Shown: positions 19,025-27,358 of the stretch, one piece after another
How the letters are laid out: the number at the start of each line of letters is the position of its first letter
How positions within the stretch are numbered: position 1 is the first letter of the stretch
NCBI GenBank assembly: GCA_016196925.1
Contig: JACPWS010000047.1
Coordinates: forward strand, 110,259 to 174,258
From: Burkholderiales bacterium
GTDB lineage: Bacteria; Pseudomonadota; Gammaproteobacteria; Burkholderiales; Burkholderiaceae_D
Length of the DNA: 64,000 nt
Direction: 5' to 3'
Translations under genes and position numbers: made by a program
Notes under the pieces: generated by a model
Seen by the model: the letters and a program-made list of their open reading frames with translations, nothing else
Databases searched by the model: none
Told to the model about the DNA's origin: nothing

Positions 19025-20401
19025 ATGTCCCTACTCTCCCCCAGCATATTCAAGGCTTATGACATCCGCGGCATCATAGGCAAGACCCTGGATGCCGACG
19101 TCGCTTACCTGATCGGCCAGGCTTTCGGCACGGCCGTGCTGGCCAAAGGCGAACAAACCGTGGTGATAGGCCGCGACGGCCGCCTGTCCGGCCCCGAGCT
19201 GGCGACGGCGCTGGCAAACGGCTTGCGCTCCAGCGGTGTGGACGTGATCGACCTCGGCGTGGTGGTCACGCCCATGGTGTATTTCGGCGCCAATGTGCTG
19301 GAAGCGCGTTCCGGCATCATGGTCACCGGCAGCCACAATCCGCCCGATTACAATGGTTTCAAGATGGTGCTGGGCGGCGACGCGATTTACGGCGAGGCGA
19401 TAACCGCCTTGTACCAGGCCATTTTGCAACGCGCGTTTGCGCAAGGCAACGGCGGCTATCGCACGCACGACATCCGGGCCGCCTATCTGCAACGCATAGC
19501 CGGCGACGTCAAACTGGCGCGCCCTATGAAGATCGCAGTCGATTGCGGCAATGGCGTGGCCGGCGCTTACGCGGCCGAGCTGTACCGCGCCATGGGATGC
19601 GAAGTCACCGAACTGTTTTGCGAAGTCGACGGCGCCTTCCCGAATCACCATCCCGATCCGGCCCATCCGGAAAACCTGCAAGACTTGATACGCTGCCTGC
19701 AAGACGGCGACGCGGAAATCGGCCTGGCCTTCGACGGCGACGGCGACCGCCTGGGCGTGGTCACCAAGGATGGCCAGATCATTTATCCGGACCGCCAGCT
19801 GATGCTGTTCGCCGAAGAAGTGCTGAGCCGCAATCCCGGCGCGCAGATTCTGTACGACGTCAAATGCACGCGCCACATCGCGCCCTGGGTCAAGGCGCGC
19901 GGCGGCAGCGCCCTGATGTGGAAAACCGGGCATTCGCTGGTGAAAGCCAAACTGAAAGAAACCGGCGCGCCGCTCGGCGGCGAAATGAGCGGCCATATCT
20001 TCTTCAAGGACCGCTGGTACGGTTTCGACGACGGCTTGTACACCGGTGCGCGCTTGCTGGAAATCGTCAGCCGCGTGGCCGACAGCGCCGCGCTGCTGAA
20101 CGCCTTGCCGCAATCGGCCAGCACGCCGGAATTGCAATTGCAGCTGCAGGAAGGCGAGAACTTCGAGATCATCGCCGCCATGCAGCAGAACGCCGATTTC
20201 CCCGGCGCCGATGAAGTCATCACGATAGACGGCTTGCGCGTCGAATACCCGGACGGCTTCGGCCTGGCGCGCTCGTCCAACACCACGCCGGTGATCGTCA
20301 TGCGCTTCGAAGCCGAAACCCCGGCCGCGCTGGCCCGCATCCAACAGGCGCTGAAACAAGCGGTGCTGGCGGTCAAACCGGATGCGCAATTGCCGTATTG
20401 A
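19025..20401 (+). CDS. manB: Phosphomannomutase/phosphoglucomutase (AlgC/ManB type)
   Basis: Interconverts hexose 6- and 1-phosphates and so supplies glucose 1-phosphate or mannose 1-phosphate to sugar nucleotide pathways such as rfbA. The 458-residue protein has all alpha-D-phosphohexomutase motifs: the phosphoserine loop TGSHNPPDYNGFKM, the Mg-binding FDGDGDRLGVV, the sugar-binding GGEMSGHIFFKDRW and the C-terminal phosphate loop RSSNTTPVIVMRFE. It is transcribed alone between two repeat-rich gaps. Dual mannose/glucose specificity, as in AlgC, is likely but inferred. Confidence 0.94.
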   Translation: MSLLSPSIFKAYDIRGIIGKTLDADVAYLIGQAFGTAVLAKGEQTVVIGRDGRLSGPELATALANGLRSSGVDVIDLGVVVTPMVYFGANVLEARSGIMVTGSHNPPDYNGFKMVLGGDAIYGEAITALYQAILQRAFAQGNGGYRTHDIRAAYLQRIAGDVKLARPMKIAVDCGNGVAGAYAAELYRAMGCEVTELFCEVDGAFPNHHPDPAHPENLQDLIRCLQDGDAEIGLAFDGDGDRLGVVTKDGQIIYPDRQLMLFAEEVLSRNPGAQILYDVKCTRHIAPWVKARGGSALMWKTGHSLVKAKLKETGAPLGGEMSGHIFFKDRWYGFDDGLYTGARLLEIVSRVADSAALLNALPQSASTPELQLQLQEGENFEIIAAMQQNADFPGADEVITIDGLRVEYPDGFGLARSSNTTPVIVMRFEAETPAALARIQQALKQAVLAVKPDAQLPY

Positions 20402-20435
20402 ATCCGCCAGTAAAGCAGGCTGAAAACGCCTTAAA

Positions 20436-20515
20436 ATACTCCCCTCCAGTATATTTTAGCCCCGCAATGAATACACAGGCGGCAAGCAGGTTTATGCAAA
20501 TATGGAGGGGAGTAT
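20436..20515. repeat. 80-bp element with CsoR/RcnR/FrmR-type operator-like end, copy E1
   Basis: Both ends read ATACTCCCCTCCA inward (13-base inverted repeat). The left end contains TACTCCCCTCCAGTA, which fits the TACT-(7, C-rich)-AGTA form of RcnR/FrmR-family operators; the right end is less perfect. A related 79-bp copy lies at 53413-53491. The element is 109 bases upstream of the likely waaC start. No clear target-site duplication was seen. Confidence 0.7.
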
Positions 20516-20528
20516 GTTCGCAAACCCG

Positions 20529-20592
20529 CGTAGGGTGCGCCATGCGCAGCATTGCCGTCGCCATCTGCCCGGTGCGCATGGCGCACCCTACG
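20529..20592. repeat. REP-like palindrome pair, copy P1
   Basis: A 64-bp unit is bounded by inverted GTAGGGTGCGC arms, each carrying its own short palindrome (GCGCCATGCGC). The same family occurs at 56254-56316 and 58449-58473. It ends 32 bases before the likely waaC start codon and can form a strong hairpin there. Confidence 0.9.
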
Positions 20593-20624
20593 CCCCATTT
20601 AATCCCTATCCAGAGCAAGCCCAC

Positions 20625-21608
20625 TTGAAAATCCTGCTAGTCCGCGTCTCGTCCATGGGCGACGTCTTGCACAACATGCCTATCGTCGACGATCTGCTGC
20701 GCCAATTTCCGCAAGCCCAGATCGACTGGGTGGTGGAAGAAGCCTATGTCAGCCTGGTGCGCCTGCATCCCGGCGTGCGCCAGATTTTCCCGTTTGCCTT
20801 GCGGCGCTGGCGCAAGAGCCTGCGCGCGGCGGCCACCCGTGCGGAAATCGGCGCTTTCGTCAAGAAACTGCGCGCCGAACGCTACGATCTGGTGCTCGAT
20901 ACCCAAGGCTTGCTGAAGACCGGCCTCATCATGGGCCTGGCGCAACTCGCCACAGGCGGGAAAAAGATCGGGCTGGCGAATGGCACCGAAGGCTCCGGCT
21001 ATGAAGGCGTCTCGCGGATTTTTCATGACCAGAGCGTGCCGGTCGACCGGTGCACACACGCGGTCTTGCGCGGGCGGCTGGTGGCGGCGGCAGCGGGCGG
21101 CTACGTAGTGGATGGCCCGGCCAGCTTCGGCTTGCAGGCGCCGCAGATCCAGCCAGACTGGCGACCAGCCCAGCCCTACGTCGTATTCTTCCACGGCACG
21201 GCGCGCGCCTCCAAAAAGTGGGCGCACGCTAACTGGGTCGCCATCGGCCAGGCGCTGGCGGCCAGCGGGATGCCGATTCTGCTACCGTGGGGCAACCTTG
21301 CCGAAAAAGCCGAAGCAGTAAGCCTGGCGGCCGAGCTGCCGCAAGCGCGCGTGCTGCCTGCCCTGCCCATGATGGAAGCGGTCGCGCTGGCGCAAGGCGC
21401 GGCGCTGGCGATAGGGGTGGACACCGGCCTGGTGCATATCGCGGCCGCCTATGAGCGGCCGACCATAGAAATCTATTGCGACTCGCCGCGCTGGAAAACC
21501 GAAGGCAACTGGTCGGATAAGATCGTCAACCTCGGCGACGCCGGGCGGCCGGCGACGGTGGCGCAAGTGGCGTTGGCGATACGCCAATTGCTTAGCAATC
21601 AAGCTTAA
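20625..21608 (+). CDS. waaC: Lipopolysaccharide heptosyltransferase I
   Basis: Adds the first L-glycero-D-manno-heptose to Kdo in the LPS inner core. It is a GT9-family protein of 327 residues with the family start KILLVRVSSMGDVLHNMP. The C-terminal donor site has FHGTARASKKW, LPWGN and GVDTGLVHIAAAYERPTIEIY. The reading frame extends upstream through the repeat P1, but the family N-terminus begins exactly at a TTG codon (20625), so I take TTG as the start; the upstream residues look like translated repeat. A strong ribosome binding site is not seen. Translation may be weak or affected by the hairpin just upstream. Confidence 0.9.
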   Translation: MKILLVRVSSMGDVLHNMPIVDDLLRQFPQAQIDWVVEEAYVSLVRLHPGVRQIFPFALRRWRKSLRAAATRAEIGAFVKKLRAERYDLVLDTQGLLKTGLIMGLAQLATGGKKIGLANGTEGSGYEGVSRIFHDQSVPVDRCTHAVLRGRLVAAAAGGYVVDGPASFGLQAPQIQPDWRPAQPYVVFFHGTARASKKWAHANWVAIGQALAASGMPILLPWGNLAEKAEAVSLAAELPQARVLPALPMMEAVALAQGAALAIGVDTGLVHIAAAYERPTIEIYCDSPRWKTEGNWSDKIVNLGDAGRPATVAQVALAIRQLLSNQA

Positions 21609-22024
21609 CAAGACCCAGACCAACGGCAATACTACTCAATTAAGCCGAGCACTTCGCTTCGTCATTCCGGCGAAGGCCGGAATCCAGTGGCGTAACAGCC
21701 AGACGACACTGGATCCCTGCCTACGCAGGGATGACGTCTTTGAGTTTACGGTTTAACTGGACAGTATTGTGCGCCTGCATCAAGTTAATATTGCGCCATG
21801 ATTTTATTGCAATAGTGGAACTATTCGCTGAAAAGCGCCCGGTTTTCAGGTATATTCCCCTCCTTCCCGCCGTAACGAATACTTATCAAAATTGAATGAT
21901 TTCCATCCGTAAAAATCTTGCCGGCCAGGCCGTAGCACCGATGCCCTTGCCGTGCGTCTGCTGGAGCTTGCGGCAAGTCGCCGTCAGGCTGGCGGCGCTG
22001 CTTGCGATCGGAAACGCTTAAGCC
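21609..22024. other. Intergenic region between waaC and waaA
   Basis: This 416-base gap holds a copy of the GTCATTCC palindrome (21661-21735). The stretch after it is AT-richer (about 21740-21900) and could carry the waaA promoter, though I see no convincing -35/-10 pair. No gene of its own is supported. Confidence 0.6.
21661..21735. repeat. Dispersed GTCATTCC palindromic repeat, copy 2
   Basis: A 75-bp palindrome running GTCATTCCGGCG to GCAGGGATGAC, with inner arms CCAGTG and CACTGG. It is the same length as copy 1 and closely similar to it. Confidence 0.88.
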
Positions 22025-23308
22025 ATGCGCCTGCTCTATTCTTTCGTCTGGGGCCTGTCCCTGCCGTTCGCCTTGCTGCGCCTGTGGTGGCGAGGGCGGC
22101 AAGAACCCGGCTACCGCCGCCACATCGCCGAACGTCTGGGGTTTTACCCGCGCTATGCCGCCCGGCCTACGCTGTGGGTGCATGCGGTGTCGGCCGGCGA
22201 AACGCGCGCCGCCGAGCCTTTGATACGCGCCTTGCTGCAACGCTGCCCACAGCATCAGCTAGTGCTCACTCACATGACCGCCACCGGACGCGAGACCGGC
22301 GCGCTGCTGTTTGCCGACCTCAGCCCGCGTATCACCCAGGCGTTTTTGCCGTACGACATCAACTGGATGATGCGCCGCTTCCTGCGCCATTTCGGCCCGC
22401 AACTGTGCGCGCTGATCGAGACCGAAGTCTGGCCGAATCTGGTGGCGCAATGCCAGCGCGCACAAGTGCCGGTGGCGCTGGTGAATGCGCGCCTGTCGGA
22501 AAAATCGCTGAAGAAGGCGCAGAAACTGGCTTCCCTGATACTGCCGGCCGCGCATGGCATCTCTTGCGTGGCGGCCCAGTCCGGCCCCGATGCGCAGCGC
22601 CTGCAACAACTGGGCATAGAGCAGCCCGGCATCACCGGCAATATGAAATTCGACGTAAGCCCGCCGCCGCTGATGGCCGAGCGCGGCGCCGCGCTACGCC
22701 TGCGTTTCGGCCAGCGCCCCGTGATCCTGTGCGCCAGCACGCGCGAAGGCGAAGAAGAATTGATCTTGCAAGCGTATGCCAAGCTGCTTGCATTGCCGCA
22801 GCCGGCGCCCTTGCTGGTGATTACGCCGCGCCATCCGCAGCGTTTCGACCAGATGGCGGCCTTGCTGGAAGCGCGCGGCCTGCGCTATGCGCGGCGCTCG
22901 GCGCTCGACCAGATCGGCCAGCTGCCGGAGTCTACCCAGGTCTTGCTGGGCGACAGCATGGGCGAAATGTATATGTATTACGCCGCCAGCGACGTCGCCT
23001 TTGTCGGCGGCAGTCTGGCGCCGCTAGGCGGCCATAACCTGATCGAAGCCTGCGCCATGGGCCGCCCTGTGCTGACCGGGCCGCATACCTTCAATTTCTC
23101 TGAAATCACCGAGCAGGCCATCGCCGCCGGCGCCGCGCGCCGTGTAGCCGGCGCCGAAGCGCTGCTGCAACAGGCGCTGGCCTTGCTGGCCGATACGCCC
23201 AGCCGCCGGCAGATGGGAGAAAGCGCGCACGCCTTCTTCCTGCAACACCAGGGCGCGACCGCCAGGACCATGCAAATGCTGGAACCCTGGCTCGGCGTCC
23301 CCGGTTAG
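22025..23308 (+). CDS. waaA: 3-deoxy-D-manno-octulosonic acid transferase (Kdo transferase)
   Basis: Transfers Kdo from CMP-Kdo to lipid IVA at the inner membrane, an essential step of LPS inner-core synthesis. The 427-residue protein is of normal length with an N-terminal membrane anchor ([18 protein letters not shown]). GT30 family stretches include [67 protein letters not shown] and [19 protein letters not shown]. It follows waaC on the same strand after a repeat-containing gap, so it may have its own promoter. Confidence 0.97.
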   Translation: MRLLYSFVWGLSLPFALLRLWWRGRQEPGYRRHIAERLGFYPRYAARPTLWVHAVSAGETRAAEPLIRALLQRCPQHQLVLTHMTATGRETGALLFADLSPRITQAFLPYDINWMMRRFLRHFGPQLCALIETEVWPNLVAQCQRAQVPVALVNARLSEKSLKKAQKLASLILPAAHGISCVAAQSGPDAQRLQQLGIEQPGITGNMKFDVSPPPLMAERGAALRLRFGQRPVILCASTREGEEELILQAYAKLLALPQPAPLLVITPRHPQRFDQMAALLEARGLRYARRSALDQIGQLPESTQVLLGDSMGEMYMYYAASDVAFVGGSLAPLGGHNLIEACAMGRPVLTGPHTFNFSEITEQAIAAGAARRVAGAEALLQQALALLADTPSRRQMGESAHAFFLQHQGATARTMQMLEPWLGVPG

Positions 23309-23436
23309 CCTCAGCTGCTAAAATCCAACTGTTAAGCCTTGAGACGTATCAAGGAAAGATTCAATTGGCGCTGCCTATAATGAAAGGTTTCCGCAGCGCC
23401 GCTCCCCTCCACGCACTCACCACGAAAACGCCGATA

Positions 23437-25929
23437 ATGAACGCAAACGACAAAATCCTCGGACTGACCGACATGGCTCCCCAAGAAATCTCGCTCGATG
23501 TCTTGCTCGAAAAATACGCCAAGGGCGAAGAAGCCACGATACAGGATGTGCAGGCGCGCGTCGCCAAAGCCCTGGCCAGCGTAGAGCAGCCCGATTTCCA
23601 GGCTTACTACGAAGAAAAATTCCTGTGGGCGCAAAAGAACGGCTTCGTACCGGCCGGGCGCGTCAATTCCGCCGCCGGCATGGACCTGCACGCCACCCTG
23701 ATCAACTGCTTCGTGCAACCGGTGGGCGACTCGGTGTCCAGCGCCACCGGCGGCAAGCCCGGCATCTATACCGCGCTGGCCGACGCGGCCGAAACCATGC
23801 GGCGCGGCGGCGGCGTCGGTTACGATTTTTCCTCGATACGCCCGAAAGACGCGCTGGTGCGCGGCACCCGTTCGCGTGCTTCCGGCCCTGTCTCTTTCAT
23901 GCAAGTGTTTAACGCTTCCTGCTCCACCGTGGAATCGGCCGGCGCGCGGCGCGGCGCCCAGATGGGCGTGTTGCGCTGCGACCATCCCGACATCCTCGAT
24001 TTCATCCACGCCAAGGACAGCGGCGGCCTGACCAATTTCAATATCTCCATCGGCGTCACCGACACCTTCATGCAGGCGGTGGCCGACGACGGCGCTTTCC
24101 AGCTGAGCCATAAGGCCGAACCGGGCGACGAGAAAAAACAAGCCGGCGCCTTCCAGCGCGAAGACGGCCTGTGGGTGCACCAGACCGTGCGCGCGCGCGA
24201 CTTGTGGGATGAAGTCATGCGCTCGACTTACGACCACGCCGAACCGGGCATCCTGTTCCTGTCGCGCATCAACGCCGAAAACAACCTGGCCTATTGCGAA
24301 ACCATAGAAGCCACCAACCCTTGCGGCGAACAACCGCTGCCCGACTACGGTTGCTGCTGCCTCGGCTCGATCAACCTGACCCGCTTCGTCAAACTGCCGT
24401 TCACCGACGCCGCCAGCTTCGACGAAGCCGGCTTCAAGGAAGTGGTGACGGTCGCCACCCGCATGCTCGATAACGTACTGGACGCCACCGCCTGGCCGCT
24501 GCCGCAGCAAGAAGCGGAAGCCGCCTCCAAGCGCCGCGTCGGCCTCGGCTTCCTCGGCCTGGGCAGCGCGCTGGTGATGCTGGGCGTGCGCTACGACAGC
24601 GACGCAGGGCGCGAACTGGCGCGCCGCGTGGCCGAATTGATGCGCGACGCCGCCTATCTGGCTTCCAGCGAGCTGGCCAAGGAAAAAGGCCAATTCCCGC
24701 TGTTCGACGCCAAGAAATACCTGGCAGGCAGCTTCGCCCAGCGCTTGCCGGCCGAGGTGCGCAAGGCGATTTCCAAGCACGGCTTGCGCAATTCGCACCT
24801 GCTGTCGATCGCACCGACCGGCACCATCACGCTGGCCTTTGCCGACAATGCCTCGAACGGCATCGAGCCGGCGTTTTCCTGGGTGTACAACCGCAAGAAA
24901 CGCATGGGCGGCGACCTGACCCGCACTTATGAAGTGGCCGATCACGCCTGGCGCCTGTACCGTCAGCTCGGCAACGACGTGTCCGACAGCAGCAAGCTGC
25001 CGGCCCAATTCGTGACCGCACTGGAGATGTCGGCCAACGACCACATGCGCATGCTGCAAGTGGTGCAGCCGTACGTCGATTCCGCGATTTCCAAGACCGT
25101 CAACGTGCCGGCCGATTACCCTTACCAAGACTTCCAGAACCTGTACCTGGACGCCTGGCGCGCCGGCCTGAAAGGCCTGGCCACTTACCGCCCGAACAGC
25201 GTGCTCGGTTCCGTGTTGTCGGTCGCGGCCGAAGCCCCGCCCGCGCCGGAAGTCAAGCACGCACCGGATGAAGACTTGCTGCGCAAGCAATACGACGGCC
25301 GCCCTTTCGGCGACCTGGAATCGGTCACCTCCAAAGTCCAGTACATGACTTATGAAGGCAAGAAAACCGTGTACCTGACCATGAGCTTCATCCACGTCTC
25401 CGGCACGGTCGGCGGCGAGCTGGTCACGATAGAGCGCCCGTTTGAATTCTTCATGCCGGCCGGCCAGAAGAACGACGGCCAGCAATGGATCTCGGCTTCC
25501 ATGCGCCTGCTGTCGATGGCGGCGCGCTCCGGCGGCTCGATCGCCAAGGCGCTGGCCGACATGCGCGAAGTGGTGTGGGACAAGGGCACGGTACGCTGCG
25601 GCACCATCACCAAGGAAGACGGCAGCAGCGCCCCGCTGTTCCACGAATCGGAAGTGGCGGCCATCGGCTACTCGCTGCAACGGATACTGATAAAACGCGG
25701 CTTTTTGGACGCCAACGGCCATCAGGCGCCAGTCACCGTGCTGGCGGAAAACTTCCGCAACAAGCATCTGGCCAACAGCAGCGACGAGCTCGCCTACGAA
25801 GCCGACAGCGCACCGATCAGCTACATCCCCACCGGAAAGAAATGCCCGGATTGCGGCGCCTACGCCCTGCAGAAAATCGACGGCTGCAGCCGTTGCGTTT
25901 CTTGCGGGTATGTGGGGGCTTGCGGTTAA
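23437..25929 (+). CDS. nrdJ: Adenosylcobalamin-dependent (class II) ribonucleotide reductase
   Basis: Reduces ribonucleotides to deoxyribonucleotides using a cobalamin-generated radical, independent of oxygen. The 830-residue protein has the family pattern: [32 protein letters not shown], the active-site loop [18 protein letters not shown] near residue 293, and [14 protein letters not shown]-terminal Cys-rich tail carries four Cys pairs (CPDCGAY through CRSCGY-type [10 protein letters not shown]) for redox turnover or zinc. I chose [13 protein letters not shown] as start; an ATG 24 codons upstream exists, but a TATAAT (23376-23381) lies between them and argues for the shorter form. No cobalamin riboswitch or NrdR box was seen in the leader. 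Confidence 0.93.
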   Translation: MNANDKILGLTDMAPQEISLDVLLEKYAKGEEATIQDVQARVAKALASVEQPDFQAYYEEKFLWAQKNGFVPAGRVNSAAGMDLHATLINCFVQPVGDSVSSATGGKPGIYTALADAAETMRRGGGVGYDFSSIRPKDALVRGTRSRASGPVSFMQVFNASCSTVESAGARRGAQMGVLRCDHPDILDFIHAKDSGGLTNFNISIGVTDTFMQAVADDGAFQLSHKAEPGDEKKQAGAFQREDGLWVHQTVRARDLWDEVMRSTYDHAEPGILFLSRINAENNLAYCETIEATNPCGEQPLPDYGCCCLGSINLTRFVKLPFTDAASFDEAGFKEVVTVATRMLDNVLDATAWPLPQQEAEAASKRRVGLGFLGLGSALVMLGVRYDSDAGRELARRVAELMRDAAYLASSELAKEKGQFPLFDAKKYLAGSFAQRLPAEVRKAISKHGLRNSHLLSIAPTGTITLAFADNASNGIEPAFSWVYNRKKRMGGDLTRTYEVADHAWRLYRQLGNDVSDSSKLPAQFVTALEMSANDHMRMLQVVQPYVDSAISKTVNVPADYPYQDFQNLYLDAWRAGLKGLATYRPNSVLGSVLSVAAEAPPAPEVKHAPDEDLLRKQYDGRPFGDLESVTSKVQYMTYEGKKTVYLTMSFIHVSGTVGGELVTIERPFEFFMPAGQKNDGQQWISASMRLLSMAARSGGSIAKALADMREVVWDKGTVRCGTITKEDGSSAPLFHESEVAAIGYSLQRILIKRGFLDANGHQAPVTVLAENFRNKHLANSSDELAYEADSAPISYIPTGKKCPDCGAYALQKIDGCSRCVSCGYVGACG

Positions 25930-25956
25930 GTAATTAGCCGGATTTTCTCGCTGTAC

Positions 25957-25991
25957 AAATCGCCCTCCGCCTTAAAACGGAGGGCGATTTT
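25957..25991 (+). terminator. Rho-independent terminator after nrdJ
   Basis: A perfect hairpin with arms AAATCGCCCTCCG and CGGAGGGCGATTT and an 8-base loop is followed by TTTTA. It lies 27 bases beyond the nrdJ stop. Confidence 0.95.
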
Positions 25992-26258
25992 ACGTTTACC
26001 AACAGGCTGTTTCCCTCACGACTAGCTTCCCCGCCGGATAGAATCGGCCTCCTTTCAGCACTGCAACAGCGCGGCCAGATGCAGCTGAAAACCGACTTGT
26101 ATTCGGGGCGAAAACTGCTAAGCTTTGAAGGCTCTTAAACCTCTTTATTCCAACCACTGCCCCATCGCAAGCTTTGCGCCGGGCAAGTATCGCAGCGTCA
26201 GCGTCTATCCAAGATGAGCGCTGATCTTCCGAGTGCTTCATCACTAGGAGACATCAAC
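25992..26258. other. Intergenic region, no gene seen
   Basis: About 270 bases lie between the nrdJ terminator and the NTF2-like gene. I see no convincing reading frame, repeat or RNA gene. It ends with the CTAGGAG ribosome binding site of the next gene. Confidence 0.5.
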
Positions 26259-26645
26259 ATGACTAGCTCTCTCGCTATCGTGCAACAAGCCTATGCCGCC
26301 TTCGGCCGCGGCGACATTCCGGCCATCCTGGAACTGGTGGCGAATGAAGTCGACTGGGAATTGGTCTGCCCGAAAAGCCTGGTTTACAGCGGCCGGCGCC
26401 GCACTCGCGAGGAAGTCGCGGCTTTCTTTGCCGCCATCCCGCAAACCGACAATATCCACGTATTCGAAGCGCGCGAATTCATAGCAGCCGGTGAGCATGT
26501 GACCGTGCTCGGCTGGGAACGAAGCACCGCACTCGACACCAAGCAAGATTTCGAGTCCGAATGGGTGCACGTGTTCACCGTTAAAAACGGCAAGGTCACG
26601 CGCTGGCGCGGTTTTTTGAATACGGCGGCACGCTACGGCCATTAG
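26259..26645 (+). CDS. SnoaL-like/NTF2-fold protein
   Basis: The 128-residue protein has the small alpha+beta-barrel pattern: an N-terminal helix IVQQAYAAFGRGDIPAILELV, then VDWELV and the C-terminal strands EWVHVFTVKNGKVTRWRGFLNTA. This is typical of the SnoaL-like polyketide-cyclase/ketosteroid-isomerase superfamily. The start MTSSLAIVQQAY is fixed by AGGAG 9 bases upstream, rather than the longer frame. The family includes enzymes and ligand-binding proteins, so the substrate is unknown. The next gene has a very similar leader (CTAGGAG-type), suggesting parallel expression. Confidence 0.75.
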   Translation: MTSSLAIVQQAYAAFGRGDIPAILELVANEVDWELVCPKSLVYSGRRRTREEVAAFFAAIPQTDNIHVFEAREFIAAGEHVTVLGWERSTALDTKQDFESEWVHVFTVKNGKVTRWRGFLNTAARYGH

Positions 26646-26735
26646 CCTGGCATTGCACTTCTTCCCTGCAGCAATCATTTACCAGCATGGCAATGCCTGG
26701 CGCCATGCTGCCATCTACTCTAGGAGTCACTCATC

Positions 26736-27041
26736 ATGCGTATGTTACTCACAGTCGAATTGCCGCACGAGCCCTTCAATGCCGCCGTCAGAGACGGCAG
26801 CGCCGGCGCTAAAATCCGCAACATCCTGGAAACCTGCAAGCCGGAAGCGGTCTACTTCACCGAAAACGACGGCCGCCGCGGCGCCACCCTCGTCATCGAC
26901 GTCGATAATGCCTCGCAAGTGCCATCTTTCGCCGAACCGTGGTTTTTGTATTTCAACGCCGACTGCAAATTCCGCATCGCCATGACGCCGGAAGATTTGC
27001 AGCAAGCTGGGCTGGAGCAGCTGGGCAAGAAATGGGGCTAG
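26736..27041 (+). CDS. Conserved hypothetical protein of about 100 residues
   Basis: The 101-residue cytoplasmic protein starts MRMLLTVELPHEPFNAAVRD and includes CKPEAVYFTENDGRRGATL, WFLYFNAD and FRIAMTPEDL. I recognise it as a small conserved family found in many soil bacteria. It is of dimeric alpha-beta (DUF3303-like) appearance and sometimes carries an unsupported pantothenate synthetase label. TCTAGGAG precedes the ATG. No function can be assigned. Confidence 0.65.
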   Translation: MRMLLTVELPHEPFNAAVRDGSAGAKIRNILETCKPEAVYFTENDGRRGATLVIDVDNASQVPSFAEPWFLYFNADCKFRIAMTPEDLQQAGLEQLGKKWG

Positions 27042-27106
27042 GCCAAGCGTGGCGTGCAATCGGGCAGCCGCCGCGCTGCGCGGTGGCAAGAGCAAGCAGA
27101 GAATAG

Positions 27107-27140
27107 CGCCGTCTTTGGAAGCTGGAGTCCAAAGACGGCG
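27107..27140 (+). terminator. Perfect 13-bp inverted repeat, terminator-like hairpin
   Basis: Arms CGCCGTCTTTGGA (27107-27119) and TCCAAAGACGGCG (27128-27140) are perfect complements with an 8-base loop, followed by TCATTATTAAATTA. The T-run is weak, but its position after 26736-27041 fits a terminator. Confidence 0.6.
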
Positions 27141-27184
27141 TCATTATTAAATTACGTTGGGAAGCACGGATTTATTCTGATTTC

Positions 27185-27333
27185 GTCATCCCCGCGAAAG
27201 CGGGGATCCACCTAAGTGTTTGATTTACATGGATTCCCCCTTGCAGGGCGCACTTGAGCATATATGCTCAAGCCGTTTCGCAGGCGGGTAGCATGCTACC
27301 CGAATTCCCTGCTACACCTTTCGCGGGAATGAC
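27185..27333. repeat. Dispersed GTCATTCC repeat copy 3, interrupted by palindromes
   Basis: The left part runs from GTCATCCCCGCG to TGGATTCCC, and the right end TTTCGCGGGAATGAC is the expected closing arm. In between is an extra stretch of about 80 bases holding two perfect palindromes: CTTGAGCATATATGCTCAAG (27253-27272) and CGGGTAGCATGCTACCCG (27285-27302). The copy therefore looks split by an insertion. Confidence 0.75.
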
Positions 27334-27358
27334 GCCTTTTGATTTAATCTGCGTTTCC

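Noticed and set aside
21851..21870. Possible third copy of the 80-bp operator-like element (TATATTCCCCTCC)
   Set aside because: Only the C-tract matches; no AGTA arm and no right end within 100 bases.
23332..25767. 811-codon minus-strand open frame opposite nrdJ
   Set aside because: Antisense shadow of the ribonucleotide reductase gene; composition rich in Arg, His and Ala, no recognisable domain.
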